Assembly: GCA_016712595.1 (NCBI GenBank)
Contig: JADJQT010000001.1
Span: 845,501-909,500, forward strand
Direction of reading: 5' to 3'
DNA: 64,000 nt
Origin: Rhodospirillales bacterium
GTDB lineage: Bacteria; Pseudomonadota; Alphaproteobacteria; Rhodospirillales; Defluviicoccaceae
Below, one piece after another: positions 15,995-24,888 of this stretch. Below the pieces are notes generated by a model. That model did no database searches. It saw only the letters and a list, made by a program, of their open reading frames with translations, and had not been told where the DNA came from. The position numbers and the translations under genes are program-made. Every line of letters begins with the position of its first letter. Position 1 is the stretch's first letter.

Positions 15995-17437
15995 ATGACC
16001 GGAACAGCGCGAAGTATTGCGATCGTGGGTGCTGGATTCAGCGGCACCCTGCTTGCCGTGCAGATGCTGCGGCGTTGCCGACCGGACGATTGCATCTACC
16101 TGATCGAGCGGCGGGCAGGTTTCGGGCGCGGGCTGGCGTATTCGACGTTGAACGAAAATCACCTGCTCAATGTACGTGCCGGCAACATGAGCGCGTTTTT
16201 CGATCAGCCGGATCACTTCGTCACCTGGCTGGCCAAGCGCGCGAACGAACGCGGTCAGCCGCTGCCCTCGGCGGATACGTTCGTCTCACGCCGACTCTAT
16301 GGGACCTACATTCGCAGCCTGTTGTCTGACGAACTGTGGCGCAATGGGCATGGACGAAACCTGTTCCTCGTGCCCGATCAGGTCATCGCGATCAACGAAG
16401 AGGCCGACGCGGTGATGCTGACGGTGGCGGGGGGACAATGCTATCGGCTCGATCAGGTCGTGCTTGCCGCCGGTAATCTCGTTGGTGGCCGCTGCGAGGG
16501 GCCCTATTTCGGCGACGCTTGGCGGGCGGAAGCCGTGCGCGGTGTACCCCGACACGGAGAGGTTCTGCTGATCGGGACCGGATTGACGATGATCGATACC
16601 GTCCTGTCGTTGCTCGACGCCGGCCACGAGGGACGGCTGCATGCGATCTCACGGCGCGGTCTTCTGCCTCGTCGTCACGCCCCGTCGCGGCCGCTGGTGT
16701 TTTCGGCTGACGAGATGCCGAAGACGACTTCGGTGGCGCGGATCACCCGCTGGCTGCGGAGATACGTGGCGGCGGCGAAATTGGACGGGCGCGACTGGAG
16801 GGACGTCTTCGATGGGCTGCGGCCGCATACGCTCGATATGTGGCGCACGCTGCCGATGAACGAAAGACAGCGCTTCCTTCGTCATCTCCGGCCGTGGTGG
16901 GAGGTATACCGGCACCGCATGGCGCCCGCGGTGGGCGGTCGCATTGACGAAGCAATCGCCCGCGGGCAACTCGTCGTCAGTATCGGGCGAATCGATAATA
17001 TCACGTTGGACGAACGCGTGGCCAATGTCGCTATCCGCCGCCGTGACGTGGACACGGTGGAGCACCGCACGTTTGCGCGGGTCATCAATTGCACTGGCCT
17101 GCACGTCGATTTCCAAAATTGCGACGATCCACTGATTCGTGATCTGCTCGCGCGCAACCTTGCCCGACCGGACGCACTGTCGCTTGGCCTCGAGGTCAAC
17201 GAGAAAGGCGCTCTTTTGAACGGTGGCGGGCGTCCATCGCCCCGTCTGTTCGCGGTAGGGCCGATCACGCGCGGCACGTTCTGGGAAATCGTCGCCGTTC
17301 CCGACATCCGCGTGCACTGTGCGCGTCTTGCGTCCTATCTGATGGGATCGGCGCAAGAGGTCGCGCCCGTCGGCATCACACCTCGACAACGTCGATGGCA
17401 GCGGTCCATGAGAGCGCAGCATAGGCTGCTTGGGTAA
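15995..17437 (+). CDS. FAD/NAD(P)-binding oxidoreductase-like protein
   Basis: The 480-residue protein belongs to the FAD-NAD(P)-binding family (PF13454 type). It has an N-terminal dinucleotide loop SIAIVGAGFSGTLLAVQML, the family segment FGRGLAYST followed by HLLNVRAGNMSAF, a second loop VLLIGTGLTMIDTVL and a late INCTGLHVD. Such proteins are predicted flavin monooxygenases or dehydrogenases of unknown substrate. The frame is open to a GTG at 15917; 15995 places the nucleotide-binding strand at the normal distance from the start. No metabolic neighbours hint at a substrate. Confidence 0.82.
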   Translation: MTGTARSIAIVGAGFSGTLLAVQMLRRCRPDDCIYLIERRAGFGRGLAYSTLNENHLLNVRAGNMSAFFDQPDHFVTWLAKRANERGQPLPSADTFVSRRLYGTYIRSLLSDELWRNGHGRNLFLVPDQVIAINEEADAVMLTVAGGQCYRLDQVVLAAGNLVGGRCEGPYFGDAWRAEAVRGVPRHGEVLLIGTGLTMIDTVLSLLDAGHEGRLHAISRRGLLPRRHAPSRPLVFSADEMPKTTSVARITRWLRRYVAAAKLDGRDWRDVFDGLRPHTLDMWRTLPMNERQRFLRHLRPWWEVYRHRMAPAVGGRIDEAIARGQLVVSIGRIDNITLDERVANVAIRRRDVDTVEHRTFARVINCTGLHVDFQNCDDPLIRDLLARNLARPDALSLGLEVNEKGALLNGGGRPSPRLFAVGPITRGTFWEIVAVPDIRVHCARLASYLMGSAQEVAPVGITPRQRRWQRSMRAQHRLLG

Positions 17438-17480
17438 GAGATTCGCGGCTTAGCAGGGAGTGGCTTTCGTCTCTGGCTGC

Positions 17481-17512
17481 AAAAACGGGCGCCCGATGAT
17501 GAGGGCGCCCGT
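17481..17512 (-). terminator. Intrinsic terminator of the His-rich protein gene
   Basis: A perfect 10-bp stem, ACGGGCGCCC and GGGCGCCCGT, encloses an 8-base loop. Read on the minus strand it is followed by a run of five T. It lies about 40 bases past the stop of the leftward gene at 17551-18003. Confidence 0.85.
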
Positions 17513-17550
17513 CCGACGTCGGTCGCTGGTCGGCTGGTCCGATTGAAATG

Positions 17551-18003
17551 CTATTCGTCCGCGCCGTTCGGGCCAAGGCGATCCTCGTCATGGCCGCGAT
17601 CAGGTCGTGGTTTCTCGTGTGTTTTCTGTCCACCTGGCGGTGGCTGATCATGATCCGGCATGCGCGTATCACCGGATTTGTTGCCTGGCGCCGGGTGATG
17701 ATCGCCACCGGCATGATCCTTGCCGTCGCGCTTGTCCGTGTGCGCAGGTCGATTGTTCTGTGATCCGTGCGGCGGCGCAAGCTGAGGGTGGTCGCGGTCG
17801 TCGTGCATCTCCTGAGGTGGCGCACGGTGCGGGGAAACACCCTTATCGTGGTTGCGGTCTGGCGTATCGACAGGTCCGCCGACCATTGGCGTTGGCGCGC
17901 TGCCCGGATTTGGCGGCGGTGTCTGTGCGAACGCCGTTGCGGAAGAGAGGAGCGCAAGACTCAGCAAGGCGGTGCTGGTCCACAAGTGTGGCCGTTTGTG
18001 CAT
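17551..18003 (-). CDS. Secreted His/Asp/Pro-rich protein
   Basis: The ATG at 18003 follows GAAGGA and opens a 150-residue protein. A clear signal peptide of about 27 residues ends TAFAQ. The mature part is low-complexity and rich in His, Asp, Pro and Gly, for example DRDHPQLAPPHGSQNN and GDHHPAPGNKSGD. It carries about a dozen histidines and no fold I can name. A periplasmic metal-binding or buffering role is possible by composition only. The ORF is open upstream to 18132 but that part looks non-coding. It is a single-gene unit with its own terminator. Confidence 0.6.
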   Translation of the reverse strand: MHKRPHLWTSTALLSLALLSSATAFAQTPPPNPGSAPTPMVGGPVDTPDRNHDKGVSPHRAPPQEMHDDRDHPQLAPPHGSQNNRPAHTDKRDGKDHAGGDHHPAPGNKSGDTRMPDHDQPPPGGQKTHEKPRPDRGHDEDRLGPNGADE

Positions 18004-18777
18004 TTCGTGTCCTTCGTAATCCCGCCTGCGTTGTCGTCGATGGGCTTGTCGGTGGCGCTTGTTCGTAGCGGCGCAACAGGTTTGCGACGACTTACGCGAC
18101 CGGCTGGCCTGGGTCTTTGACAACGAGGGCATCCAGCAATGCGATTAGTTCACGCGGTTGCCATATCGGTAATCTGGAAGGTTGCTCAGAGAGAAAGCAA
18201 ATTAAAAATGATTAATCATACAGATTAATTACAAATAATTTCCATTTAATACATAATATGTCAAAAATATTACTAGATTATGTCGAAACATATAGAAATT
18301 AATTATCGATGTTCATCGAACTATGCATTGATTGCCTTGGTAGATATGCAGTAAGTTGCGCCAAGAACAAATGGTTGGCGGCTGACAGGAAAGTTGTGGA
18401 GAGAATATCGTTGCTGGTAGGCCTGCGGCGTGTCCCCGTAGAGGGGGCGATGTCCTTGGTGTCTTAGCGTTCGAGCGACTGGCGCAGATTATCGGCCTTG
18501 TCGGCGAACTGCAGCCAGCGCGGCTCCATGCCATCGCCCAGCGCCGCCGCTACACGGACATCGACGAGGTTGCCGGGTGTCAGATTGAAGTGATCAGTTT
18601 ATCTTCAGCGTGGATTATACTGGTCGCACCATCACATGAGTAGCCGATCACTTGCGCGGTTTTTCCCTTTTTAGTCCGGCCGCCGAGCGCTCAGATAATC
18701 TTCGCCGCATGCCCCGGGCGTTCCGGCGGCTGGAGGGGTTATAAATCGTCGTCGCGGCACCCTACTCAGGCCGTCGT
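18004..18777. other. AT-rich gene-poor region
   Basis: Apart from one short coding remnant there is no supportable gene. Bases from about 18180 to 18345 are strikingly AT-rich (runs such as AATTAAAAATGATTAATC), against the otherwise GC-rich window. This suggests foreign or degenerate DNA or a strong regulatory region. No terminal repeats or transposase fragments were seen. Confidence 0.55.
18464..18598 (-). pseudogene. Possible gene remnant, about 44 codons
   Basis: On the minus strand a 44-codon frame reads DHFNLTPGNLVDVRVAAALG, then DGMEPRWLQFADKADNLRQSLER and a TAA stop. The composition is protein-like, unlike the noise around it. A TAA stop lies two codons before it and there is no start codon, so it looks like the C-terminal stump of a lost gene. 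I do not recognise the family. Confidence 0.35.
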
Positions 18778-19128
18778 TCAGCCGGGGGATCGGCCCGATG
18801 GCTTTCCCATCGCTTCCTCGTCGATTTCCTGTTCCTGCCGTTGCTCGCTCGTTATGGGCTGACCCATGGCTCCTTCGTCGGCCGCACGCACCGCTATTTT
18901 TGCGGGAGTCTCAGGCGTGCCGAGCGCAATCTCATCCGCCTCCTGAGTCGCCGCTTCCGTCGCGGTTGCAGGTTGACCCATGGCGATCTGATCGCCCGAT
19001 TGAGCTTCGAGGTCCTTCGCCGTTGTCGTCCGTCCCATGGCTACCTCGTCGGCGTTCTGTGCGGCCTCCTCGCGTACGCTGGCGGGCTCGCCCATCGCCG
19101 TTTCGCTGCGCTTCTTTTCGTCGTCCAT
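18778..19128 (-). CDS. Acidic protein of 19-residue tandem repeats
   Basis: The family is not recognised. After eight residues the 116-residue protein consists of five 19-residue repeats (residues 9-27, 28-46, 47-65, 66-84, 85-103) and a partial sixth. Each begins with a core like (E/Q)xA(M/L)G(x)P and ends in an acidic pair such as AD or GD, for example EVAMG and EGAMGQP. There is no signal peptide, membrane helix or cysteine. The start is supported by a strong GGGAGGAG ribosome site. It is soluble, acidic and probably helical between the MG-P turns. Confidence 0.7.
   Translation of the reverse strand: MDDEKKRSETAMGEPASVREEAAQNADEVAMGRTTTAKDLEAQSGDQIAMGQPATATEAATQEADEIALGTPETPAKIAVRAADEGAMGQPITSEQRQEQEIDEEAMGKPSGRSPG
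18820..19104 (-). repeat. Five 57-bp coding repeats
   Basis: Five consecutive in-frame 57-base units encode the 19-residue repeats of the acidic protein. The DNA copies have diverged while the A-M-G core is kept, indicating old duplication under protein-level selection. Many units retain a CCATGGC-like core. Confidence 0.75.
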
Positions 19129-19538
19129 GGTCAGCTCCTCCCGATAATCACCAATTTAGCCGAGTTGGTGTCCACTATAAAAATAGTGCACTGGGCGCGA
19201 CTGTCACGCGATCAAAATCGCCGGCCGTGCGCTCGCTGGCACAACAGCGGAGTAAACACTTAAGAGGATCACGCTTGTCATGCCGCCTAGGCGTTATCTG
19301 TCCGCCACAACACCGCAGGTCCGGGCCCGCGAGTGCTGGCCGGGCGGTTATGGTTTTCCGGGGCGAGCGCCATCGATTGCCGGTGGCGGTACGGTTCTCG
19401 CCATCGGGACGCATGCGTGCCATATGAATGTTTGTTGACGTGCGGTCGGCGGGAAGTCCGCGACGATTGCGGCTGCAAGGGCTTTTCTGCAATGATCCCG
19501 CGCGGAACGCGAACGAAACCACCGAAGAGAGTATCTCT
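19129..19538. other. Intergenic region between the repeat protein and tatA
   Basis: This divergent 410-base spacer must hold the promoters of the leftward repeat protein and of rightward tatABC. Next to the leftward gene there are two inverted repeats, listed separately. No small ORF with coding character was found. Confidence 0.5.
19149..19188. promoter_or_regulatory. Two adjacent inverted repeats, candidate operators
   Basis: CACCAA-N10-TTGGTG (19149-19170) and CACTAT-N4-ATAGTG (19173-19188) lie side by side, 20-60 bases upstream of the repeat-protein ATG on the minus strand. Each is a perfect 6-bp dyad and could bind dimeric regulators; the second includes the AT-rich stretch expected of a promoter. 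Confidence 0.35.
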
Positions 19539-19805
19539 ATGGGTTCCTTGAGTATTTGGCATTGGTTGATCGTCTTGGTCGTGGTTTTGGTGCTGTTCGG
19601 CGGACGCGGCAAGATTTCTCAGATCATGGGTGACTTCGGCAAGGGGCTGAAATCATTTAAGAAAAGCATGCGCGAGGACGAGTCGTTCGATGACGCCGGC
19701 GCTTCGGGCGACCCAAAGGCCTTGCCGTCCGATCCGACCCGCGCGAGCACGGCGCCGCGTGGATCGGACCCGGTTCGCGAATCCGACCACGTCGCCCGAC
19801 CTTAG
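19539..19805 (+). CDS. tatA: Sec-independent translocase subunit TatA
   Basis: TatA oligomerises to form the pore that moves folded twin-arginine proteins across the inner membrane. The 88-residue protein has the short N-terminal helix IWHWLIVLVVVLVLFG, the family FGG-R-G-KI hinge and the amphipathic helix MGDFGKGLKSFKKSMRED. A charged tail follows. The ATG at 19539 follows GAAGAGAG; the earlier open frame from 19428 is not translated. First gene of tatABC. Confidence 0.95.
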   Translation: MGSLSIWHWLIVLVVVLVLFGGRGKISQIMGDFGKGLKSFKKSMREDESFDDAGASGDPKALPSDPTRASTAPRGSDPVRESDHVARP

Positions 19806-19874
19806 CCGCGTCAACGCCCAGGCTCTTCGGCCTCCTAGACGGGCCGGTCAATCCGCCGGAGATGGTGCGCCCGC

Positions 19875-20462
19875 ATGTTCGATCTCGGTTGGCAAGAACT
19901 GTTTCTGATTGCCGTGGTGGCGTTGATCGTCGTCGGTCCGAAGGACTTGCCGGCGGTGCTCCGCACCGCCGCCCGCGTTTTGAACAAGGCGCGGGCGATG
20001 AGTCGCGAGTTTCAGGCTGGATTGGCCGAATTCGCCCGTGAGGCTGAACTCGATGACATCAAACGCAAGATGGAGCGCGCCGCCCGCTTCGATCCGGACG
20101 AGGAACTGAAAACGGCCATCGACCCGACTGGCAAGCTGAGAGAGGATTTCGATCCGGCAGAATTCAACCGGAAGCTGAAGAGTGCCGTCGAAGGCGGCCC
20201 GCCCTCCGGCCCGAGCACTGTGCCACCGGCCTCGCCTAGCCGCGATATCTCAGCTCGCGATCTGCCAGCCGGTGACCAGCCGGACAGTGCTTCCCTGGGT
20301 GGGAAAATCGCGGCCACGTCCGGCGATCGCGGGGCGCCTTCCAACGCCGCCGATGCGCCCGCGGTTTTCGCAGCAGGATCCACGCCGGCATCCGCACCTG
20401 CCCCGGGCGACGTGTCACCGTTGCCCGATCCTCCGTCACGGTCCGAGGGACAGACCGGCTGA
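19875..20462 (+). CDS. tatB: Sec-independent translocase subunit TatB
   Basis: TatB forms the substrate receptor with TatC. The 195-residue protein starts MFDLGWQELFLIAVVALIVV, has the GPKDLPAVLRTAARVL hinge and amphipathic helix, then a long Pro/Ala/Ser-rich tail typical of alphaproteobacterial TatB. It lies 69 bases after tatA and 90 before tatC. Confidence 0.95.
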   Translation: MFDLGWQELFLIAVVALIVVGPKDLPAVLRTAARVLNKARAMSREFQAGLAEFAREAELDDIKRKMERAARFDPDEELKTAIDPTGKLREDFDPAEFNRKLKSAVEGGPPSGPSTVPPASPSRDISARDLPAGDQPDSASLGGKIAATSGDRGAPSNAADAPAVFAAGSTPASAPAPGDVSPLPDPPSRSEGQTG

Positions 20463-20552
20463 CGACCGCGATATCCTCGTCCATTTTGCCCGCGAGGCGG
20501 CGAATCGCCGCTGCCCGCGGCTGGCATATCCGTTCATGGGACCCGTGCAGAC

Positions 20553-21368
20553 ATGATCGATGATGAACTCGAACACAGCCGCATGCCGCTGCTCGATCAT
20601 CTGATCGAGCTGCGCCGGCGGTTAATCATTTGCGTCGTCGGTATCGTCGCGCTGTTCTTCGTCTGCTACTGGATGGCGCCACAGATCTATCAGTTCCTCG
20701 TCCAGCCGCTGGCGGATGCGCTCGCGGCGAAGCACGAGGAGCGCCGGATGATTTTCACCGCGCTTCACGAAGCCTTCTTTACGTATTTGAAGGTGGCGTT
20801 TTTCGCCGCAATGTTTCTCAGCTTTCCGATTATCGCCACGCAGGTGTGGAAGTTTGTTGCTCCGGGCCTGTACCGCGACGAGCGGCGGGCCTTCCTGCCG
20901 TTCTTGATCGCGACTCCGATTTTGTTCTTCATGGGCGGGGCGATGGCCTACTACGTGGTCTTTCCCCTAGCCTGGAAGTTTTTCCTTGGCTTCGAGATGA
21001 CCGCCGAGCAGGGGCTGCCGATTCAGCTCGAGGCCAAGGTCGATCAGTATCTCTCCCTGGTCATGCAGCTGATCTTCGCCTTTGGCCTGTGCTTCGAAAT
21101 GCCGGTGGTGATGACCTTGCTGGCGCGCGCGGGATTGATCACCTCGGAAGCGATGCGCAGCAAGCGGCGCTATGCGATCGTTGTTGCGTTCATCTTCGCC
21201 GCAGTAATGACGCCTCCCGACGTTCTTAGCCAGGTCAGCCTCGCCATTCCGACGATCGTTCTTTACGAGATTTCGATCTGGTCGGTGCGTTTTGTCGAGC
21301 GGAGTCGTGGCGCGGAGGCGGCAAACGCGATCGAAGACGAGGACGACGCGCCTAGCACGACGCAATAG
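20553..21368 (+). CDS. tatC: Sec-independent translocase subunit TatC
   Basis: TatC recognises the twin-arginine signal. The 271-residue protein has six predicted membrane helices. Family signatures include the N-terminal MPLLDHLIELRRRLIICVVG, FTALHEAFFTYLKVAFFAA and FALGL-like FGLCFEMPVVMTLLARAG. The acidic C-terminal tail is cytoplasmic. Its position after tatB and before serS matches the usual alphaproteobacterial order. Confidence 0.97.
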   Translation: MIDDELEHSRMPLLDHLIELRRRLIICVVGIVALFFVCYWMAPQIYQFLVQPLADALAAKHEERRMIFTALHEAFFTYLKVAFFAAMFLSFPIIATQVWKFVAPGLYRDERRAFLPFLIATPILFFMGGAMAYYVVFPLAWKFFLGFEMTAEQGLPIQLEAKVDQYLSLVMQLIFAFGLCFEMPVVMTLLARAGLITSEAMRSKRRYAIVVAFIFAAVMTPPDVLSQVSLAIPTIVLYEISIWSVRFVERSRGAEAANAIEDEDDAPSTTQ

Positions 21369-21511
21369 GGCTGCTTTTGGGTATGCCAGAGTCTTCAAGG
21401 TTCTGTCAGCCCGAAGGTTAGCCTGCCCGCCTCGTTAACCCTTTCTTCATTATTTTCGCCTACGCTACGGATTGTCGCGCCGATTCCTGCACCTCTTTGA
21501 GGACTGAAACC

Positions 21512-21721
21512 ATGTCGATTGGATGCGTATCATCCGGAGCTGCGGCTTATACGCCGCAGCGCACAGAATCCATCTTGCAGTCTTTGCAAGTCCAGCCGAC
21601 CAACCAGGATAGCGATGGCGACGATGACTCGTCGTCCACCAGCGACGTCAATTCGGTAAAATCCGCCCCACCGCCGCCGGTTGACGCCAATCGCGGCCGG
21701 ACGCTCGACGTCAGCGCCTAA
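21512..21721 (+). CDS. Small hypothetical protein
   Basis: The family is not recognised. The ATG at 21512 follows a GAGG site and gives 69 residues beginning MSIGCVSSGAAAYTPQRTES, with an acidic run DSDGDDDSSSTSD and a polar tail. There is no membrane segment. Such short SSGAAAYTP-type proteins seem widespread but uncharacterised in Alphaproteobacteria; that statement is from memory. It is probably disordered. Confidence 0.55.
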   Translation: MSIGCVSSGAAAYTPQRTESILQSLQVQPTNQDSDGDDDSSSTSDVNSVKSAPPPPVDANRGRTLDVSA

Positions 21722-22073
21722 ATCCGGGTTGTGCCGCCGTTGCGGCGCACCGGCGAAACGAACGTGTCGAGACAGATAGTAGGTCCATGGGTTCGGGCCC
21801 GGCAACAGCCCTTCAATGGTGCCGCATCGGAGCTGGCGAGGCCGGTCGCGCGAGCATAGTGCGTACATCTGCAGCAGACCGGCGAAAAGGCACTGCCCAC
21901 GCGACCGTTTCGTCCGGGTTGTCGCCTCCGGACCGATCACCTTTTGCTGAATTCTCGGGACAGTACCGCTGCTGAACCGACCCCACGCTGTCCGCGCACG
22001 CACGCAACCCGTCCTTGACCCACCTGTGCCCTTCGGCTAACCCCCTGCTGGGAATATCCGGAACGGTGGGAAC
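21722..22073 (+). other. Intergenic region upstream of serS
   Basis: I see no coding region with support on either strand. It should contain the serS promoter, but no clear -35/-10 pair or riboswitch-like structure was recognised. Confidence 0.4.
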
Positions 22074-23363
22074 GTGCTCGATATCAAGTGGATTCGCGAC
22101 AATCCTGAGGCGTTCGACGCGGGACTGGCGCGGCGTGGCGTGGTGGCCGGGGCGGCGTCCCTGCTCGCGCTTGATCAGGCGCGCCGCGATGCTCTGACCG
22201 CAGCGCAGGAGACCCAGGCGCGGCGCAACGCATTATCGAAAGAAATCGGCCAGCGCAAGGCGCGCGGCGAGGATGTCACGACGTTGCTCGAAGACGTCGG
22301 ACGGTGCAAACGAGATCAAGCCGACCTGGAATCGCGCGCCGCGGCCGCCGATGCCGAGTTGCAGGCCGCACTCGCCCGGATTCCAAACCTGCCTGCCGAC
22401 GATGTGCCGATAGGCGCGGACGAGACCGCCAACGTTGAAATTCGCCGCTGGGGCGCGCCGCGTAGCTTCAGTGATTCGCCGAAGGAACATTTTGAGCTCG
22501 GTGAAACGCTGAGATTGATGGACTTTGAGCGCGCGGCCAAGCTGTCCGGCGCGCGTTTCACCGTGCTTAGCGGCGGGCTGGCGCGTCTGGAGCGCGCGCT
22601 GGCATCGTTCATGCTTGACCTGCATACCGGCGTCTTCGGCTACACCGAGGTTAACCCGCCGGCCTTGGTCAAGGACGAGGCGATGTTCGGCACCGGCCAG
22701 CTTCCGAAGTTTGCCGAGGATCTGTTCCGCACCACTGATGGCCGTTGGCTGATCCCGACGGCTGAGGTGCCGCTGACCAACCTTGTCGCCGGCGAGATCA
22801 TTGAGGAGGAAAGGCTGCCGCTGCGGCGGACGGCGATGACTTGGTGCTTCCGCGCCGAGGCCGGGTCTGCCGGCCGCGATACCCGCGGGATGATTCGCCA
22901 GCACCAGTTCACCAAGGTCGAGCTGGTCAGCATCACCACGCCCGAACAGTCGGTGGCTGAACACGAGCGGATGACCGCCTGCGCCGAAGAGGTGCTCAAG
23001 CGCCTCGATCTGCCTTACCGGGTGGTCGTGCTCAGCACCGGCGACATGGGTTTTTCCGCCTGCAAGACCTACGATATCGAGGTCTGGCTGCCTGGGCAGG
23101 AGCGCTACCGTGAGATTTCGTCGTGTTCCAATTGCGGGGACTTCCAAGCGCGACGGATGAACGCGCGCTGCCGGCCGAAGGGCGCCAAGGGGACGCGCTT
23201 CGTGCATACGCTCAATGGTTCGGGGCTCGCGGTCGGCCGCACGATGATCGCGGTGATGGAAAACTACCAGCGCGCGGACGGTGCCATCGATGTCCCCGAC
23301 GCGCTGCGGCCCTACATGGGTGGCTTGACCGCCATCATTCGCGATGCCGATCGCTCCGATTGA
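22074..23363 (+). CDS. serS: Serine--tRNA ligase
   Basis: SerS charges tRNA-Ser with serine. The 429-residue protein starts at GTG (MLDIKWIRDNPEAF). Its N-terminal arm is the tRNA-binding coiled coil (about residues 28-105). The class II core shows motif 2 (WCFRAEAGSAGRDTRGMIRQHQF) in two parts and motif 3 (LNGSGLAVGRTMIAVMENYQ). The length is normal. The stop overlaps the surE start by 20 bases. Confidence 0.97.
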   Translation: MLDIKWIRDNPEAFDAGLARRGVVAGAASLLALDQARRDALTAAQETQARRNALSKEIGQRKARGEDVTTLLEDVGRCKRDQADLESRAAAADAELQAALARIPNLPADDVPIGADETANVEIRRWGAPRSFSDSPKEHFELGETLRLMDFERAAKLSGARFTVLSGGLARLERALASFMLDLHTGVFGYTEVNPPALVKDEAMFGTGQLPKFAEDLFRTTDGRWLIPTAEVPLTNLVAGEIIEEERLPLRRTAMTWCFRAEAGSAGRDTRGMIRQHQFTKVELVSITTPEQSVAEHERMTACAEEVLKRLDLPYRVVVLSTGDMGFSACKTYDIEVWLPGQERYREISSCSNCGDFQARRMNARCRPKGAKGTRFVHTLNGSGLAVGRTMIAVMENYQRADGAIDVPDALRPYMGGLTAIIRDADRSD

Positions 23364-24126
23364 TCTCGCGGCCGCCCGCGTCCTCATCTCAAACGACGAC
23401 GGCATCCGTGCTCCGGGCTTGAAAATTCTCGAGAAGGTGGTTCGCCGGCTCGCCCGCGAGGTCTGGGTTGTGGCGCCGGAGACCGAGCAGAGCGCCGCCG
23501 GCCATTCTCTGACCATCCGCCGGCCGCTCTATCTCCGCCAGGTCGGACGCCGTCGGTTCACTGTCGATGGCACACCCACCGACTGCGTTTTGCTGGCGAT
23601 CCATCAACTGCTCAAACATCGTCCGCCAGACCTCGTCCTCTCGGGAATTAACCGCGGCGGCAATCTCGGCGAGGATGCGACGTATTCCGGAACGGTCGCG
23701 GCAGCGATGGAGGGAACGCTGCTCGGCGTGCGCTCGATCGCGCTGAGCCAGCTTTACGCCCAGGGGGCCGACGCGCCCTGGGCCACCGCCGAGGCCTGGA
23801 CCGAGCGGGTGCTGCCGCAACTTGCGGGTTGGGACTGGAAGCCGGGCGTGCTGCTGAACGTCAATTTTCCCGCCGTACCGACCGCGGCGGTCAGCGGCGT
23901 CGCCGTGACTCGCCAGGGACGCCATAAGATCGGCGGCACCATGGTCGAAGGCACCGATCCACGAGGCCAGCGCTACTTCTGGATTTCCGGCGATCGCCAC
24001 CAGGACAGCAGCCTCGAAGGCACCGATCTTGCGGCAGTGCATGGCGGCGCCGTCTCGGTCACGCCGCTCAGCCTCGATCTCACCCATAAGGCGAGCGTGG
24101 ATGGGCTCGCGGCGCTCTTCCGGTGA
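23344..24126 (+). CDS. surE: 5'/3'-nucleotidase SurE
   Basis: SurE is a divalent-metal nucleotidase and stationary-phase survival protein. The 260-residue product shows the metal-binding ISNDDGIRAPG (Asp18-Asp19), the ETEQSAAGHSLT segment, FTVDGTPTDCVLLA and the SGINRGGNLGEDATYSGTVA active-site loop. It overlaps serS at its start and pcm at its stop, so the three form a coupled unit. Confidence 0.97.
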   Translation: MPIAPIDLAAARVLISNDDGIRAPGLKILEKVVRRLAREVWVVAPETEQSAAGHSLTIRRPLYLRQVGRRRFTVDGTPTDCVLLAIHQLLKHRPPDLVLSGINRGGNLGEDATYSGTVAAAMEGTLLGVRSIALSQLYAQGADAPWATAEAWTERVLPQLAGWDWKPGVLLNVNFPAVPTAAVSGVAVTRQGRHKIGGTMVEGTDPRGQRYFWISGDRHQDSSLEGTDLAAVHGGAVSVTPLSLDLTHKASVDGLAALFR

Positions 24127-24761
24127 GCCCCGATTCACGCAAGATTCGGCTGATCATGGACCTGCGCCGCAACGGCGTCACCGACACGCGGGTGTGCGCG
24201 GCGATCGAGCGGCTGCCACGCGAGATGTTCGTGCCGTCAGCGTTCCTCGATCAGGCATACGAGGACACCGCGTTGCCGATCGGCTGCCATCAGACGCTGA
24301 GCGCGCCCATCGTCGTCGGCCGCATGACCCAGGCGCTCGAAGTCGGCGATCGCATGAAGGTTCTCGAGATCGGGACCGGGTCCGGCTATCACGCTGCAGT
24401 GCTCTCGCGCCTCTGCCGGCGGGTCTATACCGTCGAGCGCTACCGCGATCTGCTCATCGAGGCGGAACAGCGCTTCATGCGTCTCGGCGTGACCAACGTG
24501 ACGTGGAAACTCGGCGACGGGACGCTTGGCTGGCCAGAACAGGCGCCGTTCGAGCGGATCGTCGTTACCGCCGCGGCGAGCGACGTGCCGCCCGTGCTCG
24601 CCGGCCAGCTCGCGATTGGTGGGCTCATGGTCGTCCCGGTCGACGACGGCGTTGGTGATCCACGCCTGCTTCGTGTCCGGCGCGATGAACACGGGCTCGA
24701 AACGGAGGACCTCGGAGCGATCCGCTTCGTCCCGCTGATCGCCGATCCCCACCGCCGATAA
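24123..24761 (+). CDS. pcm: Protein-L-isoaspartate O-methyltransferase
   Basis: Pcm repairs aged proteins by methylating L-isoaspartyl residues with S-adenosylmethionine. The 212-residue protein starts at GTG overlapping surE. It has PREMFVPSAFLDQAYEDTAL, the substrate segment GCHQTLSAPIVVGRMTQAL and the SAM loop VLEIGTGSGYHAAVLSRL. The surE-pcm pair is a common functional and genetic unit. In many relatives nlpD/M23 and yajC follow; here the DUF4157 cluster follows. Confidence 0.96.
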   Translation: MSPDSRKIRLIMDLRRNGVTDTRVCAAIERLPREMFVPSAFLDQAYEDTALPIGCHQTLSAPIVVGRMTQALEVGDRMKVLEIGTGSGYHAAVLSRLCRRVYTVERYRDLLIEAEQRFMRLGVTNVTWKLGDGTLGWPEQAPFERIVVTAAASDVPPVLAGQLAIGGLMVVPVDDGVGDPRLLRVRRDEHGLETEDLGAIRFVPLIADPHRR

Positions 24762-24888
24762 CGCGTCCTTGAGCGCTCGAAGCCTCACGCTTCTGGTCTG
24801 GCTTTCAAGCGTCTGCTACTCTGAATACCGCAAAGGCGGTAGAGATGAGGCGCGCGCCGCCCGCAGCTTGGCGGTCGGATTTGCGGTC

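Noticed and set aside
22233..23516. 427-codon antisense ORF over serS/surE
   Set aside because: It is a frame shadow of serS, with no ribosome site and composition typical of reversed GC-rich coding DNA.
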